Assembly (NCBI GenBank): GCA_965220855.1
Contig: CBDCQY010000001.1
Location: forward strand, 2,170,001 to 2,234,000
Length of the DNA: 64,000 nt
Reading direction: 5' to 3'
Source: Bin95 sp965220855
Lineage (GTDB): Bacteria; Pseudomonadota; Alphaproteobacteria; Bin95
In this document: positions 63,495-64,000 of the stretch, piece after piece
Numbering within the stretch: the first letter of the stretch is position 1
Layout: the number at the start of each line of letters is the position of its first letter
Program-made: the position numbers and the translations under genes
Notes under the pieces: generated by a model
Database searches by the model: none
Seen by the model: the letters and a program-made list of their open reading frames with translations, nothing else
What the model was told of the DNA's origin: nothing

Positions 63495-64000
63495 ATGACG
63501 GTGGCGAGGCGGCTGGACGGCAAGGTGGCGATGATCACCGGCGGGGCCTCCGGCATCGGGGCCGCGAGCGCGCGCCTCTTTGCCGAGCATGGCGCGGCGG
63601 TGGCGATCGCCGACATCAACGACAATCTGGGGCTGTCGGTAGCCCGGCAGCTCGAGGAAGCGGGCGGCGCGGCGAGCTATATCCATCTCGACACGGTCGA
63701 TGAAGAGGAGTGGCGCCAGGCCATCCGCGCCCTGCTGGAGCGCTTCGGGCGGCTCGACATCATGCTGAACGCCGCCGGCGTCTCCGGGCGGATGCCGGAC
63801 GGCTCCGCCGCGCCGCGCGTCGGCGAGGCCGATCTCGCCAACTGGAACCGCGTCATGGACGTGAACGCCACCGGCGTCTTCCTCGGCACCAAGCACGCCA
63901 TCGAGCCGATGCGCGCGGCCGGCGGTGGCTCGATCATCAACATCTCCTCGATTTACGGCATTGTCGGCTCGGTCCACAACGCGGCCTATCATGCCTCCAA
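63495..64000 (+). CDS. Short-chain dehydrogenase/reductase, cut by the window end
   Basis: At least 168 residues are visible from ATG 63495 (GGGAGG eight bases upstream). SDR features: MITGGASGIGAASARLFAEHGAAVAIADI (cofactor loop, Asp of the NAD type), NAAGVSG, the catalytic Ser in IINISSIYG, and AAYHAS, whose Tyr is the catalytic Tyr, with Lys expected just past the end. It follows the DUF1932 gene by 41 bases and may share a transcript. Confidence 0.87.
   Translation, partial: MTVARRLDGKVAMITGGASGIGAASARLFAEHGAAVAIADINDNLGLSVARQLEEAGGAASYIHLDTVDEEEWRQAIRALLERFGRLDIMLNAAGVSGRMPDGSAAPRVGEADLANWNRVMDVNATGVFLGTKHAIEPMRAAGGGSIINISSIYGIVGSVHNAAYHAS

Overview
The window is very G+C-rich, densely packed DNA that looks like a free-living, metabolically versatile alphaproteobacterium, probably of the Rhodospirillales type. 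Markers are UPF0262, DUF2948, a short-form HisG, a two-gene (split) cobalamin-dependent methionine synthase, a HIG1-type twin-membrane protein next to a PduO-type adenosyltransferase, and many ATGA/GTGA stop-start overlaps with GTG or TTG starts. No phage, insertion sequence, CRISPR array, rRNA or replication origin was seen. Every gap between genes is shorter than 300 bases.

Layout. 1-11040: an unrecognised protein, an AlkB-like hydroxylase with a long C-terminal extension, divergent cysK/cysE, a CMD-family protein, a Spy-like periplasmic protein divergent from an OmpR-type two-component system with a direct-repeat operator between them, a biotin carboxylase subunit coupled to pyrF, and tRNA-Asn and tRNA-Cys. 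11171-17107: a CaiB/BaiF CoA-transferase and a complete livGFHMK-type uptake operon closed by a clear terminator. 17107-18157: an AbiEii-like nucleotidyltransferase with a small overlapping partner, next to tRNA-Thr(UGU). 18227-24809: cupin, RidA, nucleotide-sugar dehydrogenase, MetY, CoA-binding protein, ABC-2 permease, TPR protein and another CoA-transferase.

24846-26526 is the clearest accessory patch. It holds tRNA-Val(CAC), then a 58-residue basic protein with a perfect Shine-Dalgarno and a strong hairpin inside its coding region (resembling the ribosome-rescue factor ArfA), then a low-G+C MT-A70 methyltransferase overlapping a BglII/BstYI-type restriction endonuclease. 26565-34018: GFA-family protein, an M19 dipeptidase-like protein lacking one metal site, CoA-transferase, FAH-family hydrolase and the split MetH.

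34059-42509 is a long leftward run: leuA with a predicted leucine-rich leader peptide, and murA-DUF2948-hisG-hisD-UPF0262-LMW phosphatase-maf-RNase E/G with almost every junction overlapping. 42560-64000 carries tRNA-Thr(GGU), enoyl-CoA hydratase, methyltransferases, threonine aldolase, a gamma-glutamyltransferase-family protein, a degenerate M24 protein, cobalamin adenosyltransferase, FAD monooxygenase, acyl-CoA dehydrogenase, LLM oxidoreductase, msrA, the bpt-gabD-rpiA-gor run, a ThDP enzyme, a fused nucleotidyltransferase-HEPN protein, a DUF1932 dehydrogenase and an SDR cut by the window end.

Together the genes describe amino-acid and sulfur metabolism (Cys, Met, Leu, His), CoA-ester catabolism (three CoA-transferases, carboxylase, hydratase, acyl-CoA dehydrogenase, FAH hydrolase) and cell-envelope precursors, with small defence/toxin-type modules beside tRNA genes or embedded among housekeeping genes.
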